DNA of 40,719 bases from Clostridiales bacterium (GTDB lineage Bacteria; Bacillota; Clostridia; Christensenellales; UBA1750). The translations under genes and the position numbers were made by a program. Of this stretch, positions 15,313 to 25,985 are shown one piece after another (within the stretch, counting starts at the first letter, position 1; every line of letters starts with the position of its first letter). The stretch is from contig SVHB01000014.1 in assembly GCA_015056005.1 (NCBI GenBank), forward strand, positions 1 to 40,719, in the 5' to 3' direction. The notes beneath the pieces were generated by a model. That model ran no database searches and was not told the origin of the DNA. It saw only the letters and a program-made list of their open reading frames with translations.

Positions 15313-15509
15313 AATCAAGTGTTGCCCATACTGCAGTCGTGCGGGACATGAGCGCGTGATATACGCCTTGTGGCGTATTAGGAATGACATATTCCTGCGG
15401 AATATGATATATGCGCTGCGCACACATTTCGATTAGTAACTACCCTAAAGCCCAACCACCCTGAAAAGCAATCACGAGTGGCCCATACTTTACCGGGCCA
15501 CTCGTAAGC
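15313..15509 (-). repeat. MITE-like hairpin repeat, degenerate copy
   Basis: Read on the minus strand, about 130 nt from 15509 down align by eye with the left half of the element at 28984-29249. Shared parts are a terminal hairpin (ACGAGTGGCCC, 10-nt loop, at 15474-15505), then TTCAGG, TTTAGGGTRGTTACTAAT, and a series of small hairpins (CATATTCC-TGC-GGAATATG at 15388-15406; TACGCC-TTGT-GGCGTA at 15362-15377) linked by ATATCAT. A second ATCA-rich end (15314-15333) matches the right end of the other element, in direct orientation. No coding capacity is evident. Confidence 0.65.
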
Positions 15510-15567
15510 GAACGTATTCAATTACTCGTCCGCGTCTCGGGATAAACCCGAGCCGGGCTTTGGCTAA

Positions 15568-15800
15568 AAACAGTCCACCGGACTGTTTTCTTAACGCGTC
15601 GCCCCCAAAGCCGCGGAGTCCAGAGGATGTAATCCTCTGGTGGATGAGGGTTTGGGAGAAGGCAAAGCCTTCTTCCACATAAATAACTAAAGAATAAAAT
15701 CTATCTGCAAGAGGAAGAAAAATCTTTGGGAGAAGGCGAAGCCTTCTTCCAAAAAGAGCCCAGAGCGCGAGAGGGCGGAGCCCTCTCGCCTTATCCACGG
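15568..15800. repeat. Cluster of short hairpins downstream of the phage cassette
   Basis: Consecutive perfect stems: AACAGTCC-ACC-GGACTGTT (about 15568-15586), CCAGAGGAT-GTA-ATCCTCTGG (15620-15640), AGAAGGC-AAA-GCCTTCT (about 15657-15673), a near-copy of the last at about 15697-15713, and GAGAGGGC-GGA-GCCCTCTC (about 15761-15779). The part 15617-15677 recurs in direct orientation at 29285-29345. No gene was found here. Confidence 0.75.
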
Positions 15801-15811
15801 CTTGCAGCAGC

Positions 15812-15840
15812 AAAAAAGGACACGACTCATTGTCGTGTCC
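15812..15840 (-). terminator. rpoBC intrinsic terminator
   Basis: On the minus strand a perfect 9-bp stem GGACACGAC with a 5-nt loop is followed by TTTTTT. It lies 26 nt beyond the rpoC stop and ends the rpoB-rpoC transcript. Confidence 0.9.
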
Positions 15841-15865
15841 TTTCTTTACTTAAAGTTTGAATCTC

Positions 15866-18800
15866 TTATTCGTCTGCGCTGAGGTCAATATCATCGATGG
15901 GAGTGGTGGGATTATCACTGTGCTCTACGAGTTCGATGGACTTGTAGCGCTTCATACCGGTACCTGCGGGGATGAGCTTACCGATAATGACGTTCTCCTT
16001 GAGGCCCTGGAGAGTATCGACCTTGCCCTTGATGGCGGCTTCGGTGAGGACTCTGGTGGTCTCCTGGAAGGAAGCGGCGGAGAGGAAGCTCTCGGTTGCA
16101 AGGGATGCCTTGGTGATACCGAGCAGGACGCGCTTGCCGATAGCGGGAGTGCCGTCGCGCATGACGCATGCTTCGTTCTCTTCTTCGAAGTTGTAGAGGT
16201 CTACGAGGCCGCCGGGGAGCATATCGGTATCGCCTGCGTCTTCGACGCGGACTTTCCTGAGCATCTGACGGATGATAACTTCGATGTGCTTATCGGAAAT
16301 ATCGATACCCTGCAGACGGTAAACGGTCTGAACTTCCTTGAGCAGGTATTCCTGAACGCCCTTGACGCCCTTGATCTTGAGGATATCATGGGGGTTGATG
16401 GAACCTTCGGTGAGTTCGTCGCCCGCGCTTACATAATCGCCGTCCTGGACCTTGAGCCTGGAACCGTAAACGATCTGGTAAGAAGCGGTCTTGCCGTCTT
16501 CGGCGGTGATGATAAGCTCGCGCTTTTTCTTGGTGGTATTGAGAGATACTTTACCTGCGATCTCAGCCATGAGCGCAAGACCCTTGGGCTTTCTGGCTTC
16601 GAACAGCTCGGTGATACGGGGAAGACCCTGAGTGATGTCATCGCCCGCGACGCCGCCGGTGTGGAAGGTACGCATGGTGAGCTGAGTACCGGGTTCACCG
16701 ATAGCCTGTGCAGCGACGATACCAACGGCTTCGCCGATATCGACGGGCTGGCCGGTTGCAAGGTTGGAGCCGTAGCACTTGGCGCAGACGCCGTGGCGGT
16801 TGCGGCAGGTAAGGATGGAACGGATCTGTACCTGCTTGATGCCGGCGTTTACGATCCTATCGACCTTATCATAGGTGATCTCGGTGTTGATGGGAACGAT
16901 GACCTCGCCGGTGTTGGGATCGATGATATCCTCTGCGGAAAAGCGGCCGAGGATACGGTCTGCCAGAGACTCGATCTTTTCCTTGCCGTTGGTGATATCG
17001 CAAACGGTGATGCCGCGGATTGGCTCGCCTCTGTCTGCGAAGCAGTCGTCGTCGTAGATGATGACTTCCTGAGAAACGTCAACAAGCCTTCTGGTGAGGT
17101 AACCGGAGTCAGCGGTCTTAAGAGCGGTATCGGACAGACCCTTTCTGGTACCGTGGGTGGAGATGAAGAACTCCAGCATGGTGAGGCCTTCTCTGAGGTT
17201 TGCTCTGATGGGCAGCTCTATGATCTTACCGGAGGGGTTGGCAACGAGGCCGCGCATGCCGGCGAGCTGACGGATCTGGTTGATGGAACCGCGAGCACCG
17301 GAGTTGGACATCATGTTGATGTTATTGAACTTATCAAGAGTCTTGAGCAGTGCATCGGTAACTGCCTTGGTGGTCTTATCCCATACATCGATAACGGCGT
17401 TGTAACGCTCGTTCTCGGTGAGCTCACCGCGGCGGTAGTTGCGCTCGATACGCTTGATGGAGTTTTCTGCATTTTCAAGCAGCTCTGCCTTCTGGGGAGG
17501 TACGACAACGTCTGCAACGGAGACGGTAATGGCGCCTCTGGTGGAGTACTTGAAGCCCTGAGCCTTGATCATGTCGAGCATGGTCGCGGTCTTGGTTATA
17601 CCATGTACCCTGAAGCAGCGGTCAACGATCTTACCGATGAGTTTCTTATCGGCAAGGCCGGAGACTTCCAGATCGAACATGGTCTCGGGGTTGGTACGAT
17701 CGACCCAGCCAAGATCCTGGGGGATCGCCTGGTTGAAGATGATCTTACCTGCGGTGGTATCGATGATCTTGCTCATCTGAACGCCGTTGAGCTCTCTGCG
17801 CATTCTGACATGAATAGCTGCCTGCAGGGAGATCTCGCCCAGCTGATAGGCAAGGAAGGCTTCGTCGGGAGAAGCGAAATATCTGCCCTCGCCCTTTGCG
17901 CCGGGGCGCTCGATGGTGAGGTAGTAAGAACCGATGATCATGTCCTGAGTGGGAGTGACAACGGGCTTACCGTCCTGAGGCTTGAGGATATTGTTATAAG
18001 CCAGCATCAGGAAACGAGCTTCTGCCTGTGCTTCCATGGACAGGGGTACGTGAACAGCCATCTGGTCGCCGTCGAAGTCCGCGTTGTAAGCGGTACATGC
18101 AAGGGGATGGAGCTTGAGCGCTCTGCCCTCGACAAGGACGGGCTCGAAGGCCTGGATACCAAGCCTGTGCAGGGTAGGTGCACGGTTGAGAAGAACGGGA
18201 TGGTCACGGATGACTTCTTCAAGAACATCCCAGACCTCGGGGCGCAGGCGCTCTACCATGCGCTTTGCGCTCTTGATGTTATGAGACAAGCCGAGTTCGA
18301 CGAGTCTCTTCATTACGAAGGGCTTGAACAGCTCGATAGCCATTTCCTTGGGCAGACCGCACTGATAGAGCTTAAGCTCAGGGCCTACAACGATAACGGA
18401 ACGGCCGGAGTAGTCAACGCGCTTACCAAGCAGGTTCTGCCTGAAACGACCCTGCTTACCGCGAAGGAGGTCGGACAGGGACTTGAGGGCTCTGTTGCCG
18501 GGACCGGTAACGGGGCGGCCTCTTCTGCCGTTGTCGATGAGTGCGTCAACGGCTTCCTGCAGCATGCGCTTTTCGTTGCGAACGATGATATCGGGAGCGC
18601 CGAGCTCAAGGAGCCTCTTGAGACGGTTATTACGGTTGATAACGCGCCTGTAAAGGTCATTGAGGTCAGAGGTCGCGAACCTGCCGCCGTCGAGCTGGAC
18701 CATGGGGCGCAGTTCCGGAGGAATGACGGGAACTACGGTGAGGATCATCCACTCGGGACGGTTGTTGGACTTGCGGAAGGATTCGACAACTTCGAGCCTC

Positions 18801-19426
18801 TTGACGGCGCGGACGCGCTTCTGGCCGGAGTTGGACTTTAAGTCTTCCTTAAGCTCTGCGGAAATCTGCTCAAGATCAAGAGCTTCGAGCAGTTCCTTGA
18901 CTGCTTCTGCGCCCATGCCGGCACGGAAGGAATCGGCACCGTACTGGTCGATGGCTTCGCGATATTCTCTGTCGGACAGAAGCTGCTTATACTCAAGATT
19001 GGTCTCGCCGGGATCGAGAACGACGTACATCGCAAAATAGAGTACTCTTTCAAGAGCCCTGGGAGACAGGTCGAGCAGCAGACCCATTCTGGAAGGAATG
19101 GCTCTGAAATACCAAATATGGGAAACGGGGGCTGCAAGCTCTATGTGACCCATGCGCTCGCGGCGAACTTTGGCGCGGGTGACTTCAACACCGCACTTGT
19201 CGCAGACGATGCCCTCATAGCGGACTCTCTTATACTTACCGCAATGGCATTCCCAGTCCTTGGTAGGTCCAAAAATGCGCTCGCAGAAGAGACCGTCGCG
19301 CTCGGGTTTAAGGGTCCTGTAGTTGATGGTCTCCGGCTTTTTTACCTCGCCGTAGGACCATTCGAGTATCTTCTGAGGAGATGCAAGCCCTATCTGTACA
19401 GCGTCAAAATTGTTTAATTCGAACAA
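15866..19426 (-). CDS. rpoC: RNA polymerase beta' subunit
   Basis: This 1186-residue protein is the catalytic large subunit. Zinc finger 1 has Cys60, Cys62, Cys75 and Cys78; the active-site motif [12 protein letters not shown] is at 448-459 with its three Mg-binding Asp; the bridge helix/trigger-loop region includes [15 protein letters not shown] and [15 protein letters not shown]; zinc site 2 is at [11 protein letters not shown]. The length matches Bacillota RpoC without large insertions. The start is TTG (19426), with AAGGGG 8 nt upstream, as in Bacillus rpoC. It lies 53 nt after rpoB and ends at a strong terminator. No rpsL or rpsG follows. Confidence 0.98.
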   Translation of the reverse strand: MFELNNFDAVQIGLASPQKILEWSYGEVKKPETINYRTLKPERDGLFCERIFGPTKDWECHCGKYKRVRYEGIVCDKCGVEVTRAKVRRERMGHIELAAPVSHIWYFRAIPSRMGLLLDLSPRALERVLYFAMYVVLDPGETNLEYKQLLSDREYREAIDQYGADSFRAGMGAEAVKELLEALDLEQISAELKEDLKSNSGQKRVRAVKRLEVVESFRKSNNRPEWMILTVVPVIPPELRPMVQLDGGRFATSDLNDLYRRVINRNNRLKRLLELGAPDIIVRNEKRMLQEAVDALIDNGRRGRPVTGPGNRALKSLSDLLRGKQGRFRQNLLGKRVDYSGRSVIVVGPELKLYQCGLPKEMAIELFKPFVMKRLVELGLSHNIKSAKRMVERLRPEVWDVLEEVIRDHPVLLNRAPTLHRLGIQAFEPVLVEGRALKLHPLACTAYNADFDGDQMAVHVPLSMEAQAEARFLMLAYNNILKPQDGKPVVTPTQDMIIGSYYLTIERPGAKGEGRYFASPDEAFLAYQLGEISLQAAIHVRMRRELNGVQMSKIIDTTAGKIIFNQAIPQDLGWVDRTNPETMFDLEVSGLADKKLIGKIVDRCFRVHGITKTATMLDMIKAQGFKYSTRGAITVSVADVVVPPQKAELLENAENSIKRIERNYRRGELTENERYNAVIDVWDKTTKAVTDALLKTLDKFNNINMMSNSGARGSINQIRQLAGMRGLVANPSGKIIELPIRANLREGLTMLEFFISTHGTRKGLSDTALKTADSGYLTRRLVDVSQEVIIYDDDCFADRGEPIRGITVCDITNGKEKIESLADRILGRFSAEDIIDPNTGEVIVPINTEITYDKVDRIVNAGIKQVQIRSILTCRNRHGVCAKCYGSNLATGQPVDIGEAVGIVAAQAIGEPGTQLTMRTFHTGGVAGDDITQGLPRITELFEARKPKGLALMAEIAGKVSLNTTKKKRELIITAEDGKTASYQIVYGSRLKVQDGDYVSAGDELTEGSINPHDILKIKGVKGVQEYLLKEVQTVYRLQGIDISDKHIEVIIRQMLRKVRVEDAGDTDMLPGGLVDLYNFEEENEACVMRDGTPAIGKRVLLGITKASLATESFLSAASFQETTRVLTEAAIKGKVDTLQGLKENVIIGKLIPAGTGMKRYKSIELVEHSDNPTTPIDDIDLSADE

Positions 19427-19479
19427 AACTGGTTCCCCTTTCTATATCCGGGTGAAACGGGCGTTAGCGGAAGGCTTTT

Positions 19480-22400
19480 TTAGAAGCCTTCGCCGTCGTC
19501 ATCGTCCAGGTCGTCAAGGTCAACAAGATCACCGAAATCGGGCAGATCGTCAAGATCGCCGAGCTCGAGGTCTTCGTCATCAATAAGGTCGTCCTCGCTG
19601 CGCTGAGCCTCGGCACCGGGAATGCGGATTTCGCCTTCGTCGCCTTCGAGGTTGACATCGAGGGTGGGACGGTCGTCCCTGCCGTCATCGGAAAGCTCGA
19701 TCTCCTGATTGTTTTCGCCAAGAACCTTGACATCAAGAGCCAGAGACTGGAGTTCCTTGATAAGAACCTTGAAGCTTTCGGGAACGCCGGGTTCGGGAAT
19801 GTTCTCGCCCTTTACGATTGCTTCGTAGGTCTTTACGCGGCCGACAACGTCGTCAGACTTGACGGTGAGGATCTCCTGGAGGGTATGAGCTGCGCCGTAT
19901 GCTTCAAGAGCCCAAACTTCCATTTCACCGAAACGCTGACCGCCGAACTGAGCTTTACCGCCCAGAGGCTGCTGAGTAACGAGGCTGTAGGGACCGGTGG
20001 AGCGTGCATGGATCTTATCGTCGACAAGATGGTGCAGCTTGATCATGTACATATAGCCGACGGTGACGCGGTTTTCAAAGGGTTCACCGGTACGTCCGTC
20101 ATAGAGGGTCATCTTACCGTCTCTGTTGTAGCCGGCTTTTTCGAGGCATTCCATAACGTCGTCCTCGTTAGCGCCGTCAAAGACGGGAGTTGCGACATGC
20201 CAGCCAAGGGCCTTTGCCGCATAGCCAAGGTGAGTTTCAAGAACCTGACCGATGTTCATTCGGGAGGGAACGCCCAGAGGATTCAGAACGATCTGCAGAG
20301 GTTCGCCGGTGGGCAGGAAGGGCATATCCTCTTCGGGGAGGATCCTGGAAACAACGCCCTTGTTGCCGTGACGGCCTGCCATCTTATCGCCGACAGAGAT
20401 CTTTCTCTTCTGCGCGATATAAACGCGGACCATTTCGTTTACGCCTGCGGGGAGCTCGTCGCCTGCTTCGCGGGTGAAGACCTTAACATCGACGATGATG
20501 CCGCCTTCGCCATGGGGAACTCTGAGAGAAGTATCTCTGACTTCCCTTGCCTTTTCGCCGAAGATGGCGCGCAGGAGGCGCTCTTCGCTGGTGAGCTCGG
20601 TCTCGCCCTTGGGAGTGACCTTACCTACCAGAATGTCGCCGGAGTGTACTTCGGCGCCGATGCGGATAACGCCGCGCTCGTCCAGATCCTTGAGAGCCTC
20701 ATCGCCGACATTGGGGATGTCGCTGGTGATCTCTTCCGGACCGAGCTTGGTGTCTCTGGCTTCGGATTCGTATTCCTCGATATGGATGGAGGTGAATACG
20801 TCGTCCTTTACGATGCGCTCGGAGATCAGGATAGCGTCCTCATAGTTATAACCTTCCCAGGTCATGAAGCCGATGAGGATGTTCTTGCCAAGAGCGATCT
20901 CGCCCATATCGGTGGACTGACCGTCTGCAAGGACCTGACCGCGGACAACCTTTTCGCCCTTGACAACGATGGGACGCTGGTTGATGCAGGTACCCTGATT
21001 GGAGCGGGTGAACTTGATGAGCTTATATTCATAAAGCTTGCCGTTATCTGCACGGAGCTTGATGAGGTCTGCACTGACATACTCGATGAAACCGTCGTCA
21101 TCGGCAAGGATGCAGACGCCGGAGTCTCTTGCTGCCTTGTACTCGATACCGGTACCGACATAGGGAGCCTGAGTGGTCAGAAGTGGAACCGCCTGACGCT
21201 GCATGTTCGCGCCCATCAGAGCACGGGAAGCATCGTCGTTTTCGAGGAAGGGAATCATGGAGGAAGCGACAGAGACGAGCTGCTTGGGAGAAACGTCCAT
21301 GTAGTCGACTTCTTCGCGGTTAACCTCGATAATTTCCTCTCTCTTGCGGACGGTAACGCGCTCGTGGATGAAGTAGCCGTTTTCATCCAGAGGTTCGTTG
21401 CCCTGTGCAACGATGAAGCCGTCTTCTTCGTCGGCGGTGAGGTAATCAACGATCTCGGTGACCTTCTTGTTCACCTTATCAACCCTGCGGTAGGGAGCTT
21501 CGATGAAGCCGTACTCGTTGATCTTTGCAAAGGTCGCAAGAGAACCGATAAGACCGATGTTGGGACCTTCAGGAGTTTCGATGGGGCACATACGAGCGTA
21601 ATGGCTGTAGTGAACGTCTCGAACTTCGAAGGAGGCACGGTCTCTGTTCAGACCACCGGGGCCCAGAGCGGAGAGCCTGCGCTTGTTGGTGAGCTCTGCA
21701 AGGGGGTTGGGCTGGTCGAGGAACTGGCTCAGCTGAGAGGAGCCGAAGAATTCCTTGATTGCGGCGGAAACGGGACGGATATTGATGAGAGCCTGAGGAG
21801 TGACCTCGTTGAGGTCCTGAATAGCCATGCGCTCTCTGACCACGCGCTCGAGCCTGGAAAGACCGATGCGGATCTGGTTCTGCAGAAGCTCGCCAACGCT
21901 TCTTACGCGGCGATTGCCCAGATGGTCGATATCGTCGGTCACGCCTACGCCGTGCATGAGACCGTAATAATAGGAAACGGAAGCGACCATATCCTCAACA
22001 AGGATGTGCTTGGGGATGAGCTTGTCAAAGTTCTGCTTGATCAGAGCCTTGATCTCATCGACATCGGAGGTTTCCTCAAGGATGGCGCGCAAAGTGGGCA
22101 TATGTACCTTGCCGTAGAGACCCGCCTCAGAAGGATCGAAGGTGAGGAAGGGCTTGGGATCGGCAAAGTGGTTGGAGATGACCTTGACGACAGCGCCGTC
22201 GGCATTGATCAGCACGTCGTTGATGGCGGCCTCTTCGATATGGCCCGCCAGCTCACGGTCGATATAGGTGCCTTCTTCGCAGATGAGCTCACCGGTATTG
22301 GGATCGATAACGTCCTGAGCTGCGGTGAAGCCTTCGATACGGCGGGAGATGGCAAGCTTCTTATTGAACTTATAGCGGCCGACCTTGGCAAGATCGTATC

Positions 22401-23193
22401 TCTTGGGGTCGAAGAACAGAGCACGGATAAGGGAGCGCGCGGAATCTACCGCGGGGGGCTCGCCGGGACGCAGGCGCTTATAGATCTCTACAAGACCTTC
22501 GTCCTCGCCCTTGGAGCTGTCGCGCTCAAGGGTTGCACGGAGCTGCTCGTTCTCACCGAGAAGATCGATGATCTCGGCATCGGAGCCAAAGCCCATGGCA
22601 CGAAGAAGAACGGTGAGCGGTACCTTGCGGGTGCGGTCTACGCGAACCCAGGTAACGTCGTTGGAATCCTGCTCGTATTCCAGCCATGCGCCTCTGCCGG
22701 GGATGATGGTGGAGGAGAAAAGATCCTTACCGGTCTTGTCCTTGGCAACGTCGAAATACACGCCGGGAGAACGGACGAGCTGAGATACGATAACACGCTC
22801 GGCGCCGTTGATAATGAAAGTACCCGAGGGGGTCATGAGGGGGAAGTCGCCCATAAAGACGTCCTGCTCCTTGACCTCGCCGCTCTCTTTATTGATGAGG
22901 CGTACGCGGACCTTGAGCGGGGCGCTGTAGGAAACGTCGCGTTCCTTGCACTCCTCCATGGAATACTTGATGTTGTTCATATCGAGCTTATAATCGGTAA
23001 ACTCGAGTACGAGGTTCTCGGAATAATCGGTGATGGGCGACACGTCGCTCAGCACTTCCCTGAGATCTACATCAAGAAACCTCTGATACGAGCTCTTCTG
23101 CAGCTCGATCAGATGGGGCATCTCTATGCATTCACTGATCTTGGAGAAGGTCATTCTGGTTCGTTTTCCCATTTGCACTGGCAGTGGCATCAT
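19480..23193 (-). CDS. rpoB: RNA polymerase beta subunit (Asn at rifampicin position 526)
   Basis: A 1237-residue beta subunit starting [19 protein letters not shown]. The fork/rifampicin region is clear: [20 protein letters not shown] followed by [12 protein letters not shown]. Aligned to E. coli numbering, His526 is replaced by Asn (codon AAC at 21687-21685, residue 503 here), and 518 and 522 are Pro and Ala; Asp516, Gln513 and Ser531 are conserved. [14 protein letters not shown]-type and [17 protein letters not shown] motifs of the active-site face are present. The C-terminus ends in a very acidic tail. AGGAG lies 12 nt before the ATG. It is co-transcribed with rpoC. Confidence 0.98.
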   Translation of the reverse strand: MMPLPVQMGKRTRMTFSKISECIEMPHLIELQKSSYQRFLDVDLREVLSDVSPITDYSENLVLEFTDYKLDMNNIKYSMEECKERDVSYSAPLKVRVRLINKESGEVKEQDVFMGDFPLMTPSGTFIINGAERVIVSQLVRSPGVYFDVAKDKTGKDLFSSTIIPGRGAWLEYEQDSNDVTWVRVDRTRKVPLTVLLRAMGFGSDAEIIDLLGENEQLRATLERDSSKGEDEGLVEIYKRLRPGEPPAVDSARSLIRALFFDPKRYDLAKVGRYKFNKKLAISRRIEGFTAAQDVIDPNTGELICEEGTYIDRELAGHIEEAAINDVLINADGAVVKVISNHFADPKPFLTFDPSEAGLYGKVHMPTLRAILEETSDVDEIKALIKQNFDKLIPKHILVEDMVASVSYYYGLMHGVGVTDDIDHLGNRRVRSVGELLQNQIRIGLSRLERVVRERMAIQDLNEVTPQALINIRPVSAAIKEFFGSSQLSQFLDQPNPLAELTNKRRLSALGPGGLNRDRASFEVRDVHYSHYARMCPIETPEGPNIGLIGSLATFAKINEYGFIEAPYRRVDKVNKKVTEIVDYLTADEEDGFIVAQGNEPLDENGYFIHERVTVRKREEIIEVNREEVDYMDVSPKQLVSVASSMIPFLENDDASRALMGANMQRQAVPLLTTQAPYVGTGIEYKAARDSGVCILADDDGFIEYVSADLIKLRADNGKLYEYKLIKFTRSNQGTCINQRPIVVKGEKVVRGQVLADGQSTDMGEIALGKNILIGFMTWEGYNYEDAILISERIVKDDVFTSIHIEEYESEARDTKLGPEEITSDIPNVGDEALKDLDERGVIRIGAEVHSGDILVGKVTPKGETELTSEERLLRAIFGEKAREVRDTSLRVPHGEGGIIVDVKVFTREAGDELPAGVNEMVRVYIAQKRKISVGDKMAGRHGNKGVVSRILPEEDMPFLPTGEPLQIVLNPLGVPSRMNIGQVLETHLGYAAKALGWHVATPVFDGANEDDVMECLEKAGYNRDGKMTLYDGRTGEPFENRVTVGYMYMIKLHHLVDDKIHARSTGPYSLVTQQPLGGKAQFGGQRFGEMEVWALEAYGAAHTLQEILTVKSDDVVGRVKTYEAIVKGENIPEPGVPESFKVLIKELQSLALDVKVLGENNQEIELSDDGRDDRPTLDVNLEGDEGEIRIPGAEAQRSEDDLIDDEDLELGDLDDLPDFGDLVDLDDLDDDDGEGF

Positions 23194-23414
23194 AACCGGC
23201 TATCACTCCTATAATAATCTTGCAAAGATGATCTTTGCAACGGGAACGCACCCAGAGCATTCGCTTGGGGGACGGTAAGGGGCTATCCCCTGCCCGCCTT
23301 CCGGAAAAAATTTTTTGAAAAAAATTTATTTTTCCGGTTGCATTTTGTTACGTTTTAGTGTATCCTTGTACATGTAAGCTGCACAAGAGCGCATTAAACA
23401 CACTGTTAATGCAA
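23194..23414 (-). promoter_or_regulatory. Long structured 5' leader of rpoB
   Basis: About 220 nt separate the predicted start point from the rpoB ATG. In transcript order it holds an A/T-rich hairpin CCGGAAAAA...TTTTTCCGG (23302-23340), GGGG-ATA-G-CCCC-type pairing near 23279-23291, an imperfect hairpin around CCCAAGC-GAAT-GCTCTGGG (23250-23270), and TTGCAAAG-ATGAT-CTTTGCAA (23220-23240) just before the RBS. No open reading frame of note is found. An attenuation or autoregulatory role is inferred from structure and length only. Confidence 0.6.
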
Positions 23415-23420
23415 TTTACT

Positions 23421-23449
23421 ATATTATCATCGTTTACACCATATGTCAA
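23421..23449 (-). promoter_or_regulatory. rpoBC promoter
   Basis: On the minus strand TTGACA (23449-23444) and TAATAT (23426-23421) are 17 nt apart, a near-consensus sigma-A promoter. No rplJ or rplL gene lies between it and rpoB, so rpoBC forms its own unit here. Confidence 0.85.
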
Positions 23450-23565
23450 GGGGTATGGTGTGATTTTTTTGCCCGAAAATCGTAAAAAAGTCATTTTATT
23501 TGGCTCAATGCGGTTTTCGGGTATTTTGATCTTTGTTTGCGTAATTTTAATATCTTTTTAATTTT

Positions 23566-23600
23566 ACTATCTTGTATTATAAGATAGTGTGTGTTATAAT
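23566..23600 (+). promoter_or_regulatory. Promoter and operator of the second padR
   Basis: TTGTAT (23572-23577) and TATAAT (23595-23600) are 17 nt apart. A perfect inverted repeat ACTATCTT-N7-AAGATAGT (23566-23588) covers the -35 box and spacer, as expected for PadR autorepression. Binding is inferred. Confidence 0.8.
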
Positions 23601-23618
23601 GCAGTCAGAGGTGATAAA

Positions 23619-23951
23619 ATGAATCCGCAGCTGAAAAAAGGTGTACTTGAGCTTTGCGTGCTTTGTGCGCTGCAGAACTCGGACAGATACGGGTTTGAGC
23701 TGGTGAGCGTGGTATCGAGCCACATAGCGATGTCGGGCGGTACGATCTATCCCCTGCTCAAGCGGCTTTATTCGGAGGGACTTGTGAGCACCTATCTTGT
23801 GGAATCGCAGGAAGGACCGGCAAGGAAGTATTATGCGCTGACACCCAAGGGAGAGGATTATACAAAGACGCTTATAGAGCAATGGCGAGAGCTTGTGAGC
23901 GGAGTTGAGAGCATTATAAACGAAGGAGGACGGACTGATGAAACGATCTGA
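23619..23951 (+). CDS. PadR-family transcriptional regulator
   Basis: A 110-residue protein with the PadR winged helix: MNPQLKKGVLELCVLCALQ, DRYGFELV, SGGTIYPLLKRLYSEGLV and GPARKYYALTPKGED, then a C-terminal helix (TLIEQWRELVSGVESI). It starts at ATG 23619 with AGAGGTGA upstream; a GTG ten codons earlier lies inside the promoter region. It overlaps the HAAS-DUF4097 gene by 14 nt, the standard PadR-HAAS pairing, and probably controls it and itself. Confidence 0.93.
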   Translation: MNPQLKKGVLELCVLCALQNSDRYGFELVSVVSSHIAMSGGTIYPLLKRLYSEGLVSTYLVESQEGPARKYYALTPKGEDYTKTLIEQWRELVSGVESIINEGGRTDETI

Positions 23952-25431
23952 GTTCATGGAGATTTTAAGGCGCACGCTTGGCAGCCTTTCAAACAGCGAA
24001 ACAGAAGAGCTCTTCCGCGACATAGAATCGCATTTCGACGAATGCTCAGGGCGCGGGATGAGCGAAGAGGAAGCCTGCGAGCAGCTCGGCGATCCCGAGG
24101 CACTCGGCAAGGAATTTTTATCTACAGTGCTTGACAGCAGGCAGGCACAGGAAGACGATCTTGCACGAAGGCTCAACCGCAGCGAGCAAAATTCCGAAAG
24201 CGATCCCGATCATACAGTTAACGATGATCTTGGCAGGATAATATCCGAAAACATCAAAAACGGTATGGCAAATGCAGATATCGGACGTACCATATCCGAA
24301 AAAGTCAACGCGGGTATTTCCGGAATGGTAAACAATCTTGTATCAGGAATGAGATTCGGCAAAGATCATGCCTCAGATAAATCGGGCAATGATGCCGGAT
24401 ACATAGAGTTCATCGATCTTTCTGACTATGATACAACGATGGAATGCGATGACGGCAGCCTCGATATCGAGCTTGATAATATAACGGAAGTAACTGCAGA
24501 TCTTAGGAACGCAGATATCTTTGTTTCTCAATCCCCAAACGGCATGACGAGAGTTACGGTCGAAGAGGGCAATGTGCGCGAAGAAAGCAAGATCGTTGTG
24601 GCTGTCAAGGATTCAAAGCTTCTGATCACGCACAAAGGCCGCGCACAAAGGGGCAGATGGCACGGCTTTGATTTCGGCTTTTCCACGCAACCGTTTGAGG
24701 TACACATAGAGCTTGGCGCAGATCATGATGGTTTCCCGGGCGCTTTGCTGCTCAAGACCACGCGCGGCGATATTGAAATCGGCGGCATCAGGGCAGCCGA
24801 TATCAGCGCATCCTCCGCAAGCGGCGATCTTAACATTTCTGATCTTTGCGCAGATCAGGGAATGATCAAGCTGAACACCGCAAGCGGCGACATAGAGGCG
24901 ATACGGTTAAAGTCCGTTAAAGATATCAAAATAAGCACTGCAAGCGGCGATACAACAGCATCCGACATTGAAGCCGCCGGTAACGCTCACATAACCGCAG
25001 GCAGCGGAGATATTGAAGCTTCTCATATCCGCACAGGCGGAAAGCTCATTTCAAGCACCGGCAGCGGAGATTTGACCGTATCGGAAGTTGAATCCGGCAT
25101 TGAACTTAATTTGACCACCGGCAGCGGAGATATCGAGGTTTGCGCAAACGCATTGGGCAAGGTCGTATTATCTTCCGGTGCGGGCGACATTGATGCATCA
25201 GTGATTGGATTCAGCGCACTTAAAGCATCATCCGGCGCAGGCGATATTTCCGTCAAGCTGCCAGATGGCATCAGCTCTACAATATACACAAGCACCGGCA
25301 TAGGAGATATTTCAGTCGATCTGCCCGCTGTTCGCTCAAGCGGTTCCTCCCGCAAAAAGACCTTCATTACAGGGAAAGGCGATATCGAGATAAAGCTCAC
25401 ATCCGGCTGCGGCGATATAGACGTCAGATAA
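23938..25431 (+). CDS. HAAS (DUF1700-like) protein with DUF4097 beta-solenoid
   Basis: A 497-residue protein. Residues 1-65 are a HAAS/DUF1700-like helical domain (RSEFMEILRRTLGSLSNSE, then SEEEACEQLGDPEALGKEF), which in this family links to PadR regulation. The C-terminal part (about 160-497) is DUF4097-like, made of about ten repeats around (S/T)-(S/G)-GD-I/L (for example SASGDLNIS, TASGDIEA, TGSGDLTV, GAGDISVKLP, GCGDIDVR) likely to form a right-handed beta-solenoid. Related proteins usually have membrane helices between the two parts; none is evident here (residues 75-150 are polar/amphipathic), so it may be cytosolic. A terminator follows the stop. Confidence 0.82.
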   Translation: MKRSEFMEILRRTLGSLSNSETEELFRDIESHFDECSGRGMSEEEACEQLGDPEALGKEFLSTVLDSRQAQEDDLARRLNRSEQNSESDPDHTVNDDLGRIISENIKNGMANADIGRTISEKVNAGISGMVNNLVSGMRFGKDHASDKSGNDAGYIEFIDLSDYDTTMECDDGSLDIELDNITEVTADLRNADIFVSQSPNGMTRVTVEEGNVREESKIVVAVKDSKLLITHKGRAQRGRWHGFDFGFSTQPFEVHIELGADHDGFPGALLLKTTRGDIEIGGIRAADISASSASGDLNISDLCADQGMIKLNTASGDIEAIRLKSVKDIKISTASGDTTASDIEAAGNAHITAGSGDIEASHIRTGGKLISSTGSGDLTVSEVESGIELNLTTGSGDIEVCANALGKVVLSSGAGDIDASVIGFSALKASSGAGDISVKLPDGISSTIYTSTGIGDISVDLPAVRSSGSSRKKTFITGKGDIEIKLTSGCGDIDVR

Positions 25432-25433
25432 AC

Positions 25434-25463
25434 AAAAAAGGCACGGTATACCGTGCCTTTTTT
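25434..25463. terminator. Bidirectional terminator between DUF4097 gene and msrA
   Basis: A perfect stem GGCACGG-TATA-CCGTGCC (25440-25457) flanked by AAAAAA (25434-25439) and TTTTTT (25458-25463) gives a U-tract on both strands. It serves the plus-strand HAAS gene and the minus-strand crp-msrA operon. Confidence 0.92.
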
Positions 25464-25958
25464 CTATACTTTTTTCCTGCCGGATTCTATAAGCTCTTTT
25501 TCAAATTCCTCGGGGTGCTTGAGATAATAATCCTGATGCTCTTCCTCTGCGGTATAAAAGCTCTTGAAGGGTTCTACGCTTATATATACCTTTTTGCCGC
25601 TTTCCTTTTCGAGCGCGGATATACCGTTTTGGGCAGCATCTTTTTCGGTTTCATCGGTATAATAAACAGCAAGGGTATAGGAATGTCCTCTGTCTATAAA
25701 CTGACCGCCCTCATCAAAGGGATCGACTCCGTTTATGAAAATATCGAAAAGCCTTTCAAACGATATCTCGCTGTCGTCATAGTCTACGCGTATGGTTTCG
25801 CGGTGACCCGTTTGCTGGGTCTTTACGTCCTTATAAGAAGGATCGGCTTCATCGCCGCCGGAATAGCCGCTTATGACATCGATAACGCCGTTTGTTTCCT
25901 TGAAATCCGGAGTGATGCACCAGAAGCATCCGCCCGCAAAATATGCCGTTTTCTTCAT
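25464..25958 (-). CDS. msrA: Peptide methionine (S)-S-oxide reductase
   Basis: A 164-residue MsrA that reduces methionine-S-sulfoxide in proteins. The active motif GCFWC is at residues 10-14 (catalytic Cys11, with Cys14 also present), with GYSGGDEADPSYKDV, TGHRETIRVDYD and the FFT/GHQDYYLK-like EEEHQDYYLKHP region. The ATG at 25958 is preferred because GGAG is 6 nt upstream; an ATG four codons earlier (25970) has no good RBS. It lies 27 nt after the Crp-like gene and is probably co-transcribed. Oxidised MsrA is recycled by thioredoxin, encoded 1.7 kb away. Confidence 0.95.
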   Translation of the reverse strand: MKKTAYFAGGCFWCITPDFKETNGVIDVISGYSGGDEADPSYKDVKTQQTGHRETIRVDYDDSEISFERLFDIFINGVDPFDEGGQFIDRGHSYTLAVYYTDETEKDAAQNGISALEKESGKKVYISVEPFKSFYTAEEEHQDYYLKHPEEFEKELIESGRKKV

Positions 25959-25985
25959 ATTATTCTCCATTTGGAACTATTGCCG

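Noticed and set aside
15490-15813. 107-codon minus-strand frame in the repeat field after the phage cassette
   Set aside because: It runs through palindromic repeats and the rpoBC downstream region, with no RBS or domain.
15857-18841. 994-codon open frame on the plus strand, antisense to rpoC
   Set aside because: It lies fully inside rpoC. Its composition is explained by strong codon bias in the sense gene, which removes stops from the opposite strand; no RBS or protein family is recognisable.
19885-23214. 1109-codon open frame on the plus strand, antisense to rpoB
   Set aside because: Same cause as the rpoC antisense frame; the sense gene is unmistakably rpoB.
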